From assembly GCF_958979055.1 (NCBI RefSeq), contig NC_084886.1, forward strand, positions 46,517,154-46,581,153: DNA of 64,000 nt. The letters run 5' to 3'. Position 1 is the stretch's first letter, and each line of letters begins with the position of its first letter. The stretch comes from Alnus glutinosa. Its lineage: Eukaryota; Streptophyta; Magnoliopsida; Fagales; Betulaceae. The translations under genes and the position numbers were made by a program. The notes below the pieces were generated by a model. The model ran no database searches and was not told the origin of the DNA. It worked only from the letters and a program-made list of their open reading frames with translations. Of this stretch, positions 12,898 through 24,991 are shown in pieces.

Positions 12898-13617
12898 GCA
12901 CCGTTGGTCCCTGTGGTATGCCATAATTATTTTTCACTCCCTATGGTTTAAAAAGTGCATGGGAAGTCCTTGTGGTATGCAATAATTACAAATCGATCAT
13001 TGGCGTCAAATTCTGTTAAAATTTTTAACAGATTCTGTCAAATGCCACGTCAGCGCCACGTGTCGCCATTTTATTGGCAACACGTGGCGCTGACATGGAC
13101 ATCTTAATACAGTAATATAAATTCATTAAAAAATAAATAAATAAACTTATTTTAAAAAAAAAAAAAAAGAAAAAAAAAATGGGGCAAGGGGGTGGCAGCC
13201 ACCCCCAGCCAATGGGAGTGGCCGCGTGCCACCCCTAGTGGCCGCCGGGGGTGGCCTGCGCCACCCCAAGTGGCCTCTGGGGGTGGCGCGTGGCCACCCC
13301 CTTGCCCCATTTTTTCTTTTTTTGTTTTGTTTTTTTTTTTTTAAAAAAAAAAAAAATAAGTATTTTTATTTATTTTTTAATAAATTTATATTATTTTATT
13401 AAGATGTGCATGTCAGCGCCACGTGTCACCAATAAGATGGCGACACGTGGCGCTGACGTGGCATTTGACGGAATCTGTTAAAAATTTTAACAGAATTTGA
13501 CGCCAGGGATCGATTTGTAATTATTACATATCACAAGGACCTTCCATGCACTTTTTAAACCATAAGGAGTGAAAAATAATTATGGCATACCACAGGAACC
13601 AACAATGCAATTATCCC
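12892..13617. mobile_element. Long-TIR MITE, copy 1 (TTGCACCGTTGGTCC family)
   Basis: Almost the whole element is one inverted repeat: the left arm starts ATTGCACCGTTGGTCCCTG and the right arm ends with its near-inverse. Each arm holds a smaller hairpin built from GCCACGTGTCGCC and its inverse. The centre is GC-rich (GGGGGTGGC and GCCACCCCC). The left terminus is eroded into a TA tract. Confidence 0.7.
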
Positions 13618-13802
13618 TATATATATATATATATATTAAAAAAAAAAATTAGAGGTCCTCGAAGTAGGCCAAAAAAACAATTTAATCCCTACAGTCAAAT
13701 TTCATCAAAACATTTCAAGATTCTGTTAGTTTGCTACATCAGTATCAATAAAATGATGACACGTGTTACACTTAATAAAAAATATATATAAATACGTATA
13801 AC

Positions 13803-14167
13803 TCTGGGGGTGGCGCGCGGCCACCCCTAGTAGATCTGGGGATGGCCTGGCCACCCCCTTGCCCCATTTTTTCTTTTTTCTTTTTTTTTTTTTTTAAAAA
13901 AAAAAATAAGTATTTTTATTTATTTTTTAATAAATTTATATTATTTTATTAAGATGTGCATGTCAGCGCCACGTGTCGCCAATAAGATGGCGACACGTGG
14001 CGCTAACGTGGCATTTGACGGAATCAGTTAAAAATTTTAACAGAATTTGACACCAGGAATTGATTTGTAATTATTATATACCACAAAGACCTTCCATGCA
14101 CTTTATAAACCATAGGGAGTGAAAAATAATTATGGCATACTATAGGGACCAACGGTGCAATTATCCC
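13803..14167. mobile_element. Long-TIR MITE, copy 2, right half only
   Basis: Matches the right half of copy 1 from its GC core to its right end. Together with the following 161 bases it repeats 13266-13802, so it arose by a tandem duplication of about 540 bases rather than by a separate insertion. Confidence 0.65.
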
Positions 14168-14328
14168 TATATATATATATTAAAAAAAAAAATTAGAGGT
14201 CCTCGAAGTAGGCCAAAAAAACAATTTAATCCCTACAGTCAAATTTCGTCAAAACATTTCAAGATTCTGTTAGTCTGCCATATCAGCACCAATAAAATGA
14301 TGACACGTGTTACACTTAATAAAAAAAA

Positions 14329-15333
14329 GGGATAATTGCACCGTTGGTCCCTGTGGTATACCATAATTATTTTTCACTCCCTATGGTTTAAAAAGTTCAT
14401 GAGAGGTCCTCGTGATATGCAATAATTACAAATCGATCCCTAGCATCAAATTCTGTTAAAATTTTTAACAGATTCCGTCAAATGCCATTTCAGCGCCACG
14501 TGTCGCCAATAAGATGGCGACACGTGTCCACCGTAATAAAAAAATATAAATTTATTAAAAAATAAATAAAAATACTTATTTTTTTATGAAAAAATTTTTA
14601 AAAAAAAAAACAAAATAAAAAAAGCTGAAGGGGTGGCCACGCGCCACCACCAGTGGCTGCAGGGGGTGGCGCGCGGCCACCCCCAAGCCCCAGGGGGTGG
14701 CCTCTGGGGGTGGCGCGCGGCCACCCCCAGTGGCTGGGGGTGGCCGTGCGCCACCCTCGGCCACTGGGGTGGCCGCGCGCCACCCCAGGCGGCATCTGGG
14801 GGTGGCGCACGGCCACCCCCAGTGGCCGGGGGTGGCCCGAAGGCCACCCCCAATGGCCTGGGGATGGCCGCACGCCACCCCCAATGGCCTGGGGATGGCC
14901 GCACGCCACCCCCGGCCACTGGGAGTGGCCGCGCGCCACCCCAGGCGGCCTTTGGGGGTGGCGCGCGCCACCCCCATGGGCTGGGGGTGGCCTGGCCACC
15001 CCTTTTCCCCATTTTTGTTTTTTTTTTGTTTTGTTTTTTTTTTTTTTTGAATTTTTTTTTTTTTAAAAAAAATAAGTATTTTTATTTTTTTTTAATAAAT
15101 TTATATTATTTTATTAAGATTGGACATGTCAGTGCCACGTGCCACCAATAAGATGACGACACGTGGCGCTGACGTGGCATTTGACGGAATCTGTTAAAAT
15201 TTTTAACAGAATTTGACGCCAGGGATCGATTTGTAGTTATTGCATATCACAAGGACCTCCCATGAACTTTTTAAACCATAGAGAGTGAAAAATAATTATG
15301 GTATACCACAGGGACCAACGGTGCAATTATCCC
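14329..15333. mobile_element. Long-TIR MULE-like MITE, copy 3, complete
   Basis: Complete ends: GGGATAATTGCACCGTTGG on the left and its inverse on the right. It is flanked by TAAAAAAAA at 14320-14328 and 15334-15342, a 9-bp repeat consistent with MULE insertion although low in complexity. The core is expanded into the GC-rich array at 14629-15010. No transposase. Confidence 0.7.
14629..15010. repeat. GC-rich array of GGGGGTGGC / GGCCACCCC units
   Basis: Alternating direct and inverted units of GGGGTGGC and GCGCGGCCACCCC, about 45-50 bases per double unit. All frames stay open on both strands because of composition, not coding. It sits at the apex of the palindrome formed by the surrounding MITE. 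Confidence 0.8.
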
Positions 15334-16081
15334 TAAAAAAAATATATAAATACATATAACTTAAAAATTAAAAAATAATTCTTTTTAAAGGAAAAAAGAA
15401 AGGTGGTGCATGCGAGTCACCCTCAGAGGTGGTTGCGTGGTCACCCCATTGGCCAAGGGTGGCCGTGGGTCGGGGTGGGGGCAGCTAGCCACCCCGGTCC
15501 ACCAAGTGGGTGGTTGTCAGTTAGGTAGCCACCCTTTATTTTTATTTTTTTTTTCTTTTTTTTTTTAATAAAAAAAAATTGTTAAGTTTTTAAGTTTTAA
15601 ATATTTATAACTTTTTTAAAAGGAGTGACATGTGTTATCATTCTATTTGTGATGACATGACACACTAATGGAATCCGTCAAGTGTTTTGATAGAATTCGA
15701 TTGTACGGACTAAATTGTTATTTTAGCCTAACTCGAGGACCTTTAGATTATTTTTTATACCATAACAAATAATTTGTAATTTAGGTCAACCACAATAACA
15801 AATTTTGCATTTATCCCTAGATTTATTTTTAAAAAAATAGTATTTTCTACTAATTAATAAATACAAAAAGTGTAATTTTGGTTTTTCAATGATCAAAATA
15901 AGGTTGTTTTCGAAGATTTTGGTCAAACTTTATTTTAAGTCCAACATAACGGCTAAGATTGACGGATGAGACTAAGTTGTAATAAAATAGTAGTTTGATG
16001 GACCTAAGTGTTACACTTGTCAATTCATGGGGCTAAATAAAAAATAGATGTTAGTTCAAGGGGTTAAAGTATATTTATTCC

Positions 16082-16764
16082 ATAAAATAATAAGCAATCA
16101 ATAGCATACATGTAAACTGTTATATTTCCAATGCTAGTTAAATAAATCACTAAGTAAACAACTCTATTCTATTACAATTAAATCATCAAGCAAAACAATT
16201 GGATTTTAGGGCATACTTCCCAGCATTAGAAAGGCACTTGTTTTGAGCACCGAATTGGCCAATCAAAAACCTAATAGAGCACTTGTTTTAATGTAAAATG
16301 TCTTTTTAGATAATTCAAATTTCATCTATTCTTATATGACTTGTTTACCATGCTTTTCGAGCTAATATTCCAAAACATTTTGAATGGGTGCATTGATATA
16401 ATATATTATAATTATCTTACCATCCCTCTTCACTTGTTTATTAAAAATAATTGCACTCTTACAAATATACTCTAGTTTTGCTAAAAGTCACATGTTAACA
16501 TAAATATTATCTTGAAATTTTTGCTCTAACCAAAAGTCAATTTACTGTAGAGAGGTCATGCTTCTAAAAATCAGAATTGTTAAACAACAGTTTTTTTTTT
16601 TTTTTTTTTTATTAAAAATATTTTAAGAATAAGGAAATTTAGAACTATTAATTGTTTTGATCTAACCAAAAGTCACTTCACTTGCATATAAATGTAAGTG
16701 TTTAAGCTTTAATTATCATTTTGAATTAAACTTCAAAATAAGAAAGTTTTTAGAGTGTGAAAAT
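16082..16764 (+). other. 5' flank of the small Cys-rich peptide pseudogene
   Basis: Closely matches 57349-58026 in the other copy of the duplicated block. It holds a T-run near 16591-16610 and the TATA box listed separately, and no other gene. Confidence 0.6.
16687..16693 (+). promoter_or_regulatory. TATA box of the Cys-rich peptide locus, copy A
   Basis: TATAAAT, 72 bases before the ATG at 16765. The same word and context occur in copy B at 57944-57950. Confidence 0.5.
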
Positions 16765-17181
16765 ATGCTGGTTACAAAAAGTGTCACAAAACTTACATTG
16801 GTGATGATGGGGTTGCTTATCCTTACTGTCCTTAATGTGCAAGCCAATAACTTTGCCCCTACCTCATTCTACCTATCTTCACCTCCCATCTCGCTTCCTT
16901 ACTCCTCTAAAGTTGATGAAGCTAAAACAACAAAATAGTCGTGCCTCATAGGGGTAGTTAAAAGTTGTGAAAGTAGAAAGAAAACATGGCCACTTAACGA
17001 CCTAGGATATCAATTATGTGTTAGTAAAGGTTTTGGTACATGCCTTATGCATGGCATGCATCAAGAACACAGTATGTTTAAAGATTGTGTCATGATCGAT
17101 TGCAAGAGAAATTCAGTTTATTGTTCATTAGCTCGTGTGAGTTGTTTATTGGATTGTTATGAAGAGAGCATATCAATGTGA
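16765..17181 (+). pseudogene. Small secreted Cys-rich peptide-like gene, copy A, nonsense mutation
   Basis: A 139-codon frame that is open except for one stop, TAG at 16936-16938, where copy B has sense codons. The N-terminus is a classic signal peptide: a short start, then a hydrophobic core (KLTLVMMGLLILTVL) and a likely cleavage after VQA. Downstream of the stop, the frame contains about nine cysteines, several in closely spaced pairs, and ends at TGA 17179-17181. This pattern resembles plant secreted Cys-rich peptides such as thionin-like or defensin-like families, but I cannot assign one. A 117-base tandem duplication overlaps the 3' end. Stop-codon readthrough or sequencing error are unlikely alternatives because copy B is broken too. 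Confidence 0.6.
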
Positions 17182-17310
17182 TCTCAAATGTCATTTAAAG
17201 ATTGTGTCATGATCAATTGCAAGAGGAATTCAGTTTATCGTTCATTAGCCCGTGTGAGTTGTTTATTGGATTGTTATGAAGAGAGCATATCAATGTGATC
17301 TCAGATGTCA
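17077..17310 (+). repeat. 117-bp tandem duplication at the 3' end of the peptide locus
   Basis: The stretch beginning TTTAAAGATTGTGTCATG at 17077 recurs at 17194 and carries the last cysteine-coding part and the stop. Copy B has the same duplication, so it predates the segmental duplication. Confidence 0.8.
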
Positions 17311-17632
17311 TTTATACGCAGAATCCTTGAGTTGCAGCTTTTGATCTGGTAAAGAGTTCTTAACTGCTCTCTCTCTATTAAAAGAAATGCACATTCTTAG
17401 GTTATTCCACAATGCAGATTTTCCCAAAACTCAATCTTTGTTTTCAAATTAAATTGTTGAGATTTTATCATGTTGATACTTATTTCTTTTAAAATATAAT
17501 AAGTACTCATATGATAAATTTTGTTTTGATAGAAGTGACAAATTCTTATATGAAAATTTTCAAATATATTTGAAATTTGAAGAAAGTTACATGAAAAATA
17601 ACCCTATGAATCACAAAACATTAAATATTTAT
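17311..17632. other. 3' flank of the peptide locus
   Basis: AT-rich, matches about 58570-58890 in copy B. No gene. Confidence 0.5.
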
Positions 17633-17817
17633 GGGAAAAGATACTTTAGGCTAAAACTGTGTTCACATTTTTATTTACGCCTCCAAACTTTAAAATGTGA
17701 CATCAGGGCCCCTTAAACTATCACCACGTGTCAAATTAAACACTTTTTCATTTTTCTGCCCAAAATGCCCTTGAGGTTATTAAAAAATTATCATTCGAAA
17801 AAAATTATTAAAAAAAT

Positions 17818-18722
<905 letters not shown>

Positions 18723-19297
18723 TTTAAAAAAAAAAAAAAAAAAAAGGGGGGGGAAAAATTAAAAGTATCAAAAAGGGGTTGCCTTTATCATATTACCTGC
18801 CTTAATTTTATTTTTTTCCAAATAGTTATTTTTTTCTATTTTATTTTTTAATAACTTGAAGGGTATTTTGGGTAGAAAAACAAAAAGAGTCTAATTTGAC
18901 ATATAGTGGTAGTTTAGGGGACTCAGATGTCGCTTTTTAATGTTTGAAGGTGTAAATGAAAAAGTTGTGATAGTTCAGGGGCTAAAGTTTACTTTCTCCA
19001 ATATTAATTATTCTACATGAATGTTAACGTGTGTTAAAACTTTATATTGATATGCCTTTGTTAATTTATGAAAAAATTAATTAGTAATTCCAATACCTAA
19101 AGTGATGCTAGATAAATTTCTACCATTATCATAACCCATGATTGTCATTATTTCTCTATACTTAACAAAAAGATTGTTCATATGTTTGTATTGATCTAGT
19201 TTTTTATTATAAGTATGTATAATTTTCCAAATAAATGACCAAATAGGTTGCTAAAAAAATATCAAATAGAGTAGTTAAATTTCAATTGGATGATAGT

Positions 19298-22200
19298 TGT
19301 AACAACCTGTAGCGCCCCAGATTTTAAGTCATAAGATTTAATGTCTTAAATTAGATTTAAGACCTAATAATAAGGTAAAAGAATAAATATAAATATTCAT
19401 TGATTAAAAAAATGTGCATAACTTCAATTTGATAAAAGTTCAAAACAGACCTTAAACTTTGATCAAACCGAAAACTGGTCAAACGAACTCAGATTTAGTT
19501 AATTCAAAGACCCTTGTTCTCACAAAAGAAAGATCTATCCTATGGTAAAATTTAGTGAAAAGTCGGCCTGTTGACTTTTTGGGTTTATAGTTGACTATTT
19601 AGGTGCCAAGTGGCACTTTTAGTTGAACTTTGACTTCTAATTTAAGCTTGATAAATATGTAAGTATAGTTTTTAATTATTCAATATTGTATATATTAAGT
19701 TTATACTTGAATCCTGTGAAGTCAGAATTCAATTTGGTAACAGTTGACTTTTTGGCCAAAACCGATGCCTTATTGACCCAACTGTCGAATTTTTAGCATA
19801 AATGAATTAGAAGCTTAACACTAGCCGGCCCTAATATCTTCCAGATCTGTATTTTTGTATTAAAATCCCCTAGTGGCCAAGCCATCATGAGTGAGAGAGA
19901 GAGAGTTGGCTTAAATTTCATTTCTTTAATGATAATGCAAATGCACTACCTTAGTGATGATGAAACCCACTTGCATTGGAGATAAGGCTAAGATGCACCA
20001 ATTCTCATCCATTGGATCAAAATGTGTCTACTTGATCCTAACCATTCATTCTCCTATAAATAGAACCAAGGTGGAAGGATGCATTACCCATCAAGCTTCA
20101 CACACACACACATCCATAATCAAGAGAGAAAATTGTGAAATTTGTGTAGTTTTGTGTGGTTCGAATCTTGAAGTGTGCTAGGAAGTATTTTGGTAAGCTT
20201 CCAATAATTTGTTTCATTGATTTTATGGTTTCAATTTTGATTTCATTAGTTCAAGCTTGATTACGTTCATTATGTGCAAAGGAAATAATTAAGGTTAAAA
20301 AGAAAAGGGCCTAAAAGAACACATATACCTCTCTTTAATTTTATTTGATGTCATTATGAATTTTATGAAATTACGGATATATATGTATATTATTCTTGTT
20401 TTATTTTAGCTTTGTGATGGTCTGGGATCATCATAGGTAATTTTTATTACTTGTGTATTCATTATATAACATTCCATATTAATTGTTAAGATTCATGTTT
20501 GAGCATTATGTCACCCGTTTCAGTGCTTGACCATGAATCAAAGAAATGATTTTAGTTGATTTAATAACTTTTGTAAAATAGTGAATATATTCTTGTTAGT
20601 ACATATATTTACATATTTATCTTAGCATTTGCATTATAGTAAGGAGGCTCAGCCAACTGCTTACCCTACTCCTTGCATCATAATATCATTATACATATAA
20701 ATTGTTAAGATTCATGTTTGAGCGTTATGTCACCAAGAGCTATGCTGTGTTTTGGTGCTTAAACATGAATCGTTGATCGTATTTACTTTTATTTTCCTTA
20801 TGATATATTTTAAATCCTTTAAGTCTGTATTTGGTGGTAATGGTCATATAGCCTCGTCACCAAATCATGAACCAAGGTTTTAAGATTGTTATAAGTGATC
20901 ATCTCAAAAATAATGAAGTAATGGATTTAAAAAGATAAGTGTCTATAAACAATGTTTTGTTTGATTGATAATTGATATATATACTTATTATATGGATTGA
21001 TTTATATGCAGAAAAATGAGCTAAGAAATTATACCAAGGAGAGTAAGTATGGATGTACTTACTGAGGAATGATTCTATGTTTCATTAGGACTGTGTGTTG
21101 TGTGTTTATTGCATGTGGTTGTTTATGCATAGTATGTTGTGTCTAATAAAATATAACGGCTGATAAGATAGCCATCGATAAACTGATGTAGTAGCAAGGG
21201 GTATGGAACGGCTAGTCAGTTGACTTGGGGGGTTAAAAGAGCAAAGCTGATGTAGTAGCAAGGGGCAGAAAGGCCATCAGTAAACCCTAAAAAGGCGAGT
21301 CCGAAGTTCTAATAATCACTAATGCTGGAACCGGTAGGATTCCAGTAAAAACAGGTAAGACTTCAAAGTGGGAGGCAACGGACGTAAACGAGTTCAGATA
21401 ACCTAGGACGAGAGGTCTGAAGAAAGATGATCATAAAACATCAAACTAAATGGTTACTACGATGCATATTCATACAACCCTCGCATTTGCATTCTTTATG
21501 AACTGTTATTTGTTTGATGGTAACTTAGATATGAAAATAGATGACTCACTTGTTTGTCTATGTAAATATGATGACGTCATATTTGCATAGTTACTGATGC
21601 AAATCTAAAAGAGGAAGGCATGGACTAGTATGCCAGTTTTAATGGTTTTTGAAACCATTACTGAAGTAATATGTGCTAGCTTAGAAATTGCTAGGCATAT
21701 TTATGTGTGTTTTATTTCAAGGCTTGTAATAATTATGACGATGTTTTGTTTGGTGTATTTTTATGTTGTATGTTTATGTGCCGTTTGTGGCACTTAGTGT
21801 GCAAATGGCGTGTAATGATAACCTAAGCAACTTTTAATTAATGTATCGAGGTATTTCAGTCAGCTCTAACGTGTTATGCTATTAATTCCTAAGACTTTAG
21901 AGAAAGAGAAATATATTCCGCTGCGAGAGTTATCTCTGATGTAGTAACGTCACGTGGGAACCGGAGGTTTCTGCTTACGAATTTGCTGGTTCAAATTTAG
22001 GGCGTTACACAACCCACCCCCAATGACACGATATTATCCGGTTTTGGCTCCCCCAAACCAGACTTCTCAGGAGATCACTCATCCTGGTATTACTCTCGCA
22101 GAAGTACCCTTAACTTTGGAGTTCTGATAGGTTCGTGACCATCACGGCTTTAAAACGCGTTGTGTCAAGAATGATGCGTTTATGCATATAAGCACATCTC

Positions 22201-22597
22201 CATTCTCAAGCGACGTGGGACGTCACAATCACCCCCCCTTGGGACTCAGTGTCCCTACTGACGACCCTCATGGGATCACACCATTCTTGGCGTCCTAGCA
22301 AGTGCCAACTGACGACCTTCATGGGCTTGTGCACGCTTCCCCCATCTCAGGCTGGGCAATGGATCTGATACCATTTGTAACAACCACCCCTGATGACATA
22401 ATATTATCCGTTTTTGGCTCACGCGAACCAGACTTCCCAGGAGGTCACCCATCTTGGTACTACTCTCGCAGAAACACGCTTAACTGCGGAGTTTTAATAG
22501 GTTTATGACCATTATTGCTTTAAAACGCGTTGTGTCAAGAATGATGCGTTTATACATAAAATCACATTCTCATTCCCAGATGATGTAGGACGTCACA
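19298..22597 (-). mobile_element. Cassandra-type TRIM with 5S rRNA-derived LTRs, copy A, split by a solo LTR
   Basis: A terminal-repeat retrotransposon in miniature, oriented on the minus strand. The target duplication ATAGT flanks it at 19293-19297 and 22598-22602. The right LTR is 22376-22597. The left LTR is 19298-19307 plus 22010-22227, separated by a later insertion. Both LTRs contain, on the minus strand, the 3' part of 5S rRNA: GATGGGTGACCTCCTGGGA and, before it, a degraded AACTCCG...GTTAAGCG. A primer-binding site close to the 3' end of initiator tRNA-Met (TGGTATCAGATCC) follows the LTR end at 22374 downwards. The internal region of about 148 bases has no protein. Presence of 5S sequence in both LTRs is the hallmark of Cassandra. 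Confidence 0.85.
19308..22009 (+). mobile_element. 2.7-kb solo LTR inserted in the Cassandra LTR
   Basis: Begins TGTAGCGCCCCAG and ends GGGCGTTACA, with a perfect 5-bp duplication CAACC at 19303-19307 and 22010-22014. Copy B at 60415-60430 shows the unoccupied site. There are no internal retroviral-type genes and no second LTR, so it is a solo LTR left by recombination; the termini resemble those of plant Gypsy elements. A TATA box, TATAAATA at 20055-20062, marks the likely promoter. Open frames within it show no recognisable protein. Confidence 0.85.
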
Positions 22598-22602
22598 ATA
22601 GT

Positions 22603-23217
22603 AATTAATGTCCAAGAAATTATTTCTTTGTTCCTCTTAAGGGTTGGCACCAAGCCTCGGGTCGGTTTGTTGGTGGTCTTTGACTATCAAATTAAATGGT
22701 GTTGAATGAAAATTTCCCTCGAATTGATTAACCACATCAGATCTCCTAAACCACGTTGATAACAATGGCTGTTAGTCAGTTTGTAGAGGTGGTGATGGGT
22801 GGTGGTTGGAATGCGAGATCTCACACCTTGCCACCAGATCGATGCAAGATCTTGCATCTGCCACTAGATTTGGTGATGGGGCCACTAGATCAAACTGATA
22901 CCTCCAACCTGCCATAAAAAAATGGCATGGGGTTGGTTGAGTCAAGGACCCTTATGAGAGAAATGTTAATTTTGTTGCCGACCACTACTAGACCAACAAG
23001 TGAAAAATGACAATTTTGTGTAGATTTATCAGTTTTGTTTGGTATCATGCCCACTATTAATACCTGGGACAATTAGAGACCGAAATAAATAATAAATTAT
23101 GAATAAAAAAATATTGATTAAAGATGTGTCTCGATAAGTTTTAGGTTGTGCATGGTTAGGCTCTAGGAGTTGAAATCTAACTTAAAAAAAAAAAAATCAA
23201 GATTAAAGTATTTGAGG
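22603..23217. other. Intergenic DNA shared by both copies of the block
   Basis: Matches 61022-61628. A GGTGGTGATGGGTGGTGG stretch lies near 22788-22806. No gene. Confidence 0.5.
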
Positions 23218-24991
23218 TGTAATACCCCAACTTTTAATTAGGGTTAAGTAAAACCTTAATTAATGTTAATGAGAGATTAGGGTTGGTTAATGAGGTAATT
23301 TTTGATTTTTTGACCTGACTGAACGTTCGATAAGATAGTGCACCGAACGTTCGAAGCTTACGTCACGAACGTTCGATGTTCTGATGTATGTTATTGTTTA
23401 GGCAACAAGCTTTGTGTCAAAACAAAACCTAAACCCACTTGGTGATACAGTACACCGAATGTTCGACAAAAGTGAACAAACATTCGATGTCTGGCAGAAT
23501 TGTCTAAGAGCAGTTCATCCTTATCTTCAAACCTTCAAGCCTATAAATACCCCACCCCAAAGCCCCTTCAGCCTACTTCCACCCTTTTTTGCTCAACTTA
23601 TCCTACTTCCACCCTTTTTTGCTCAGCTTTGTGTGTGTGTGTGTGTCACCCAAAGGAGGTAACCTTCATAGCCTAATTTGTTATTGGTAGAGTTATTATG
23701 TTGCATACATATTGTTTAGGCAATATCTCTGCTAGTTGGACAAACGTTTGATGTTGAGGTCGAACGTTTGACATTTCTATCCGAACTTTCGACCCTCGGG
23801 CAGTAAGCCCATTTTGATCATTTTGAGGTTTAAGGTTTGTTTAGCTTGGGTTTAAAACTAATTTAGGTATTCTCTTAGAATTCAAAGTTGAGGAACCTCA
23901 TGTGGGTTTTGTGGAAGCATCATACGACGCAAGTTAATAAAAACTCACATGGATACTTGTTATTATTTTTTCCTGCATAGCATGATTATTTTGTGTACCA
24001 AATATGCATGTTTACAACTCACATGAAATACGACCATGAGCTTACTATTATACAGGTTAACCCTATAGTCAAAGAGATTTATGATTATGTTATGATGGGC
24101 CTTGGATCCAATGATTGTTTTGCGACTAACGTACTATTTATGAATGAAGGTCACGGTTACGACTTTCCTAGTAGTGTGGGCCACCCGAAGTCGGACTAGG
24201 TCGAGCTACTAGTATATGACGGTATGTGTACAATATTTGGGGCATCGGTGTTGTATTATAGGTCACTTAGGACAGCACCAACCCTGCCGAGAAGGGGTTA
24301 ATATCATGGGTATACTATATGTAGTTGAACTATGGCATGACTTACTTATTGCAACATATATTATATCTATATTGCACCCACGACGATTTTGTGAAATAAG
24401 GAATTATAATTGTACATTGCTGCATACGGCTTATATCTTCTAAGTTCACAATATGATAACATGTGCATCATGTGTATTTATGCTCACTATGTCGTAGACT
24501 TACGCTTGTATCTTTCCCACCTATGAAACAAGTGTATTTTCATAGCTAGTTTTTTAGATGTTGATCCCGAAGAGGAAGATGGTTCGCTTGGAGGACCTGA
24601 TTCAGGTTATCTTTAAGAAGTTGGATCCGGTTTGGTTGAAGTTTATGTGGTACGAAGATGGGGATCTCCGTCATAGCATGATTGAGATCATCCATCTGAC
24701 TAGGCCTTGTCTCTTTATGTTTACTATGGGTTTTAGACTTGGTTTGTAACTGGCACTTTGACCGTAACATTTGGAGACTTATCTATTTTTATGAGGCTGT
24801 ATTATTGCTCTGGTAGTTCTTATTTTGATTGTGGATTTTAACATCTATCTTTATGTTATAATTGAAAGTCTTCCGCTGTAGACTCTCTTCAAAGAGAATA
24901 AGATCCATGTGGTCTTATTCTTCATAGAATAAGACTGGGAGACGAACCATGAAATGAACTACTAGTTAGTTAATTCCACTAGGGCGTTACA
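23218..24991 (+). mobile_element. 1.8-kb solo LTR with CGAACGTTCG motifs, copy A
   Basis: Begins TGTAATACCCCAAC and ends TAGGGCGTTACA. Flanks TGAGG and TGGGT are a decayed 5-bp duplication; copy B has TGGGG and TGGGT, a 4-of-5 match. TATAAATA lies at 23542-23549. Upstream of it are several CGAACGTTCG-like palindromes. No protein is encoded. Both copies of the block carry it, so it inserted before the segmental duplication. Confidence 0.75.

Larger units (their letters stand above)
12801..15817. mobile_element. MITE with GGGATAAATGCAAAAT ends, split by insertions
   Basis: The left end reads GGGATAAATGCAAAATCGG and the right end is the inverse, TTTTGCATTTATCCC. The element is interrupted by copies of another MITE family at 12892-13617, 13803-14167 and 14329-15333. 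Its own GC-rich core is at about 15400-15540 (GGCCAAGGGTGGCCGTGGG). An uninterrupted, left-truncated copy is at 56387-57043. Confidence 0.65.
11932..16081. mobile_element. Outermost MULE-like MITE of a four-level nest
   Basis: The element begins GGGATAAATATACTTTGGC and ends with the inverse of GGAATAAATATACTTTAACC. Arms of roughly 250 bases (11932-12180 and 15830-16081) pair with each other. A perfect 9-bp target duplication, ATAAAATAA, lies at 11923-11931 and 16082-16090, which fits the Mutator superfamily. The centre is filled by later insertions. A copy of the right arm with the same flank is at about 57050-57348. No transposase. Confidence 0.75.

Noticed and set aside
14576-15151. Overlapping long open frames on both strands (about 100-170 codons)
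   Set aside because: They come from the GC-rich GGGGTGGC repeat array, are open in all frames, and run into homopolymers; composition, not coding.
22400-22500. A genuine 5S rRNA gene
   Set aside because: Only the 3' part of 5S is present, it is diverged, and it sits inside LTRs flanked by a primer-binding site and target duplications.
22302-22508. 68-codon open frame
   Set aside because: Lies antisense across the Cassandra internal region and its 5S-derived LTR; the family encodes no protein.
24546-24770. Overlapping frames on both strands inside the 1.8-kb solo LTR, also at 63026-63250
   Set aside because: No family match; conservation between copies is explained by the segmental duplication.
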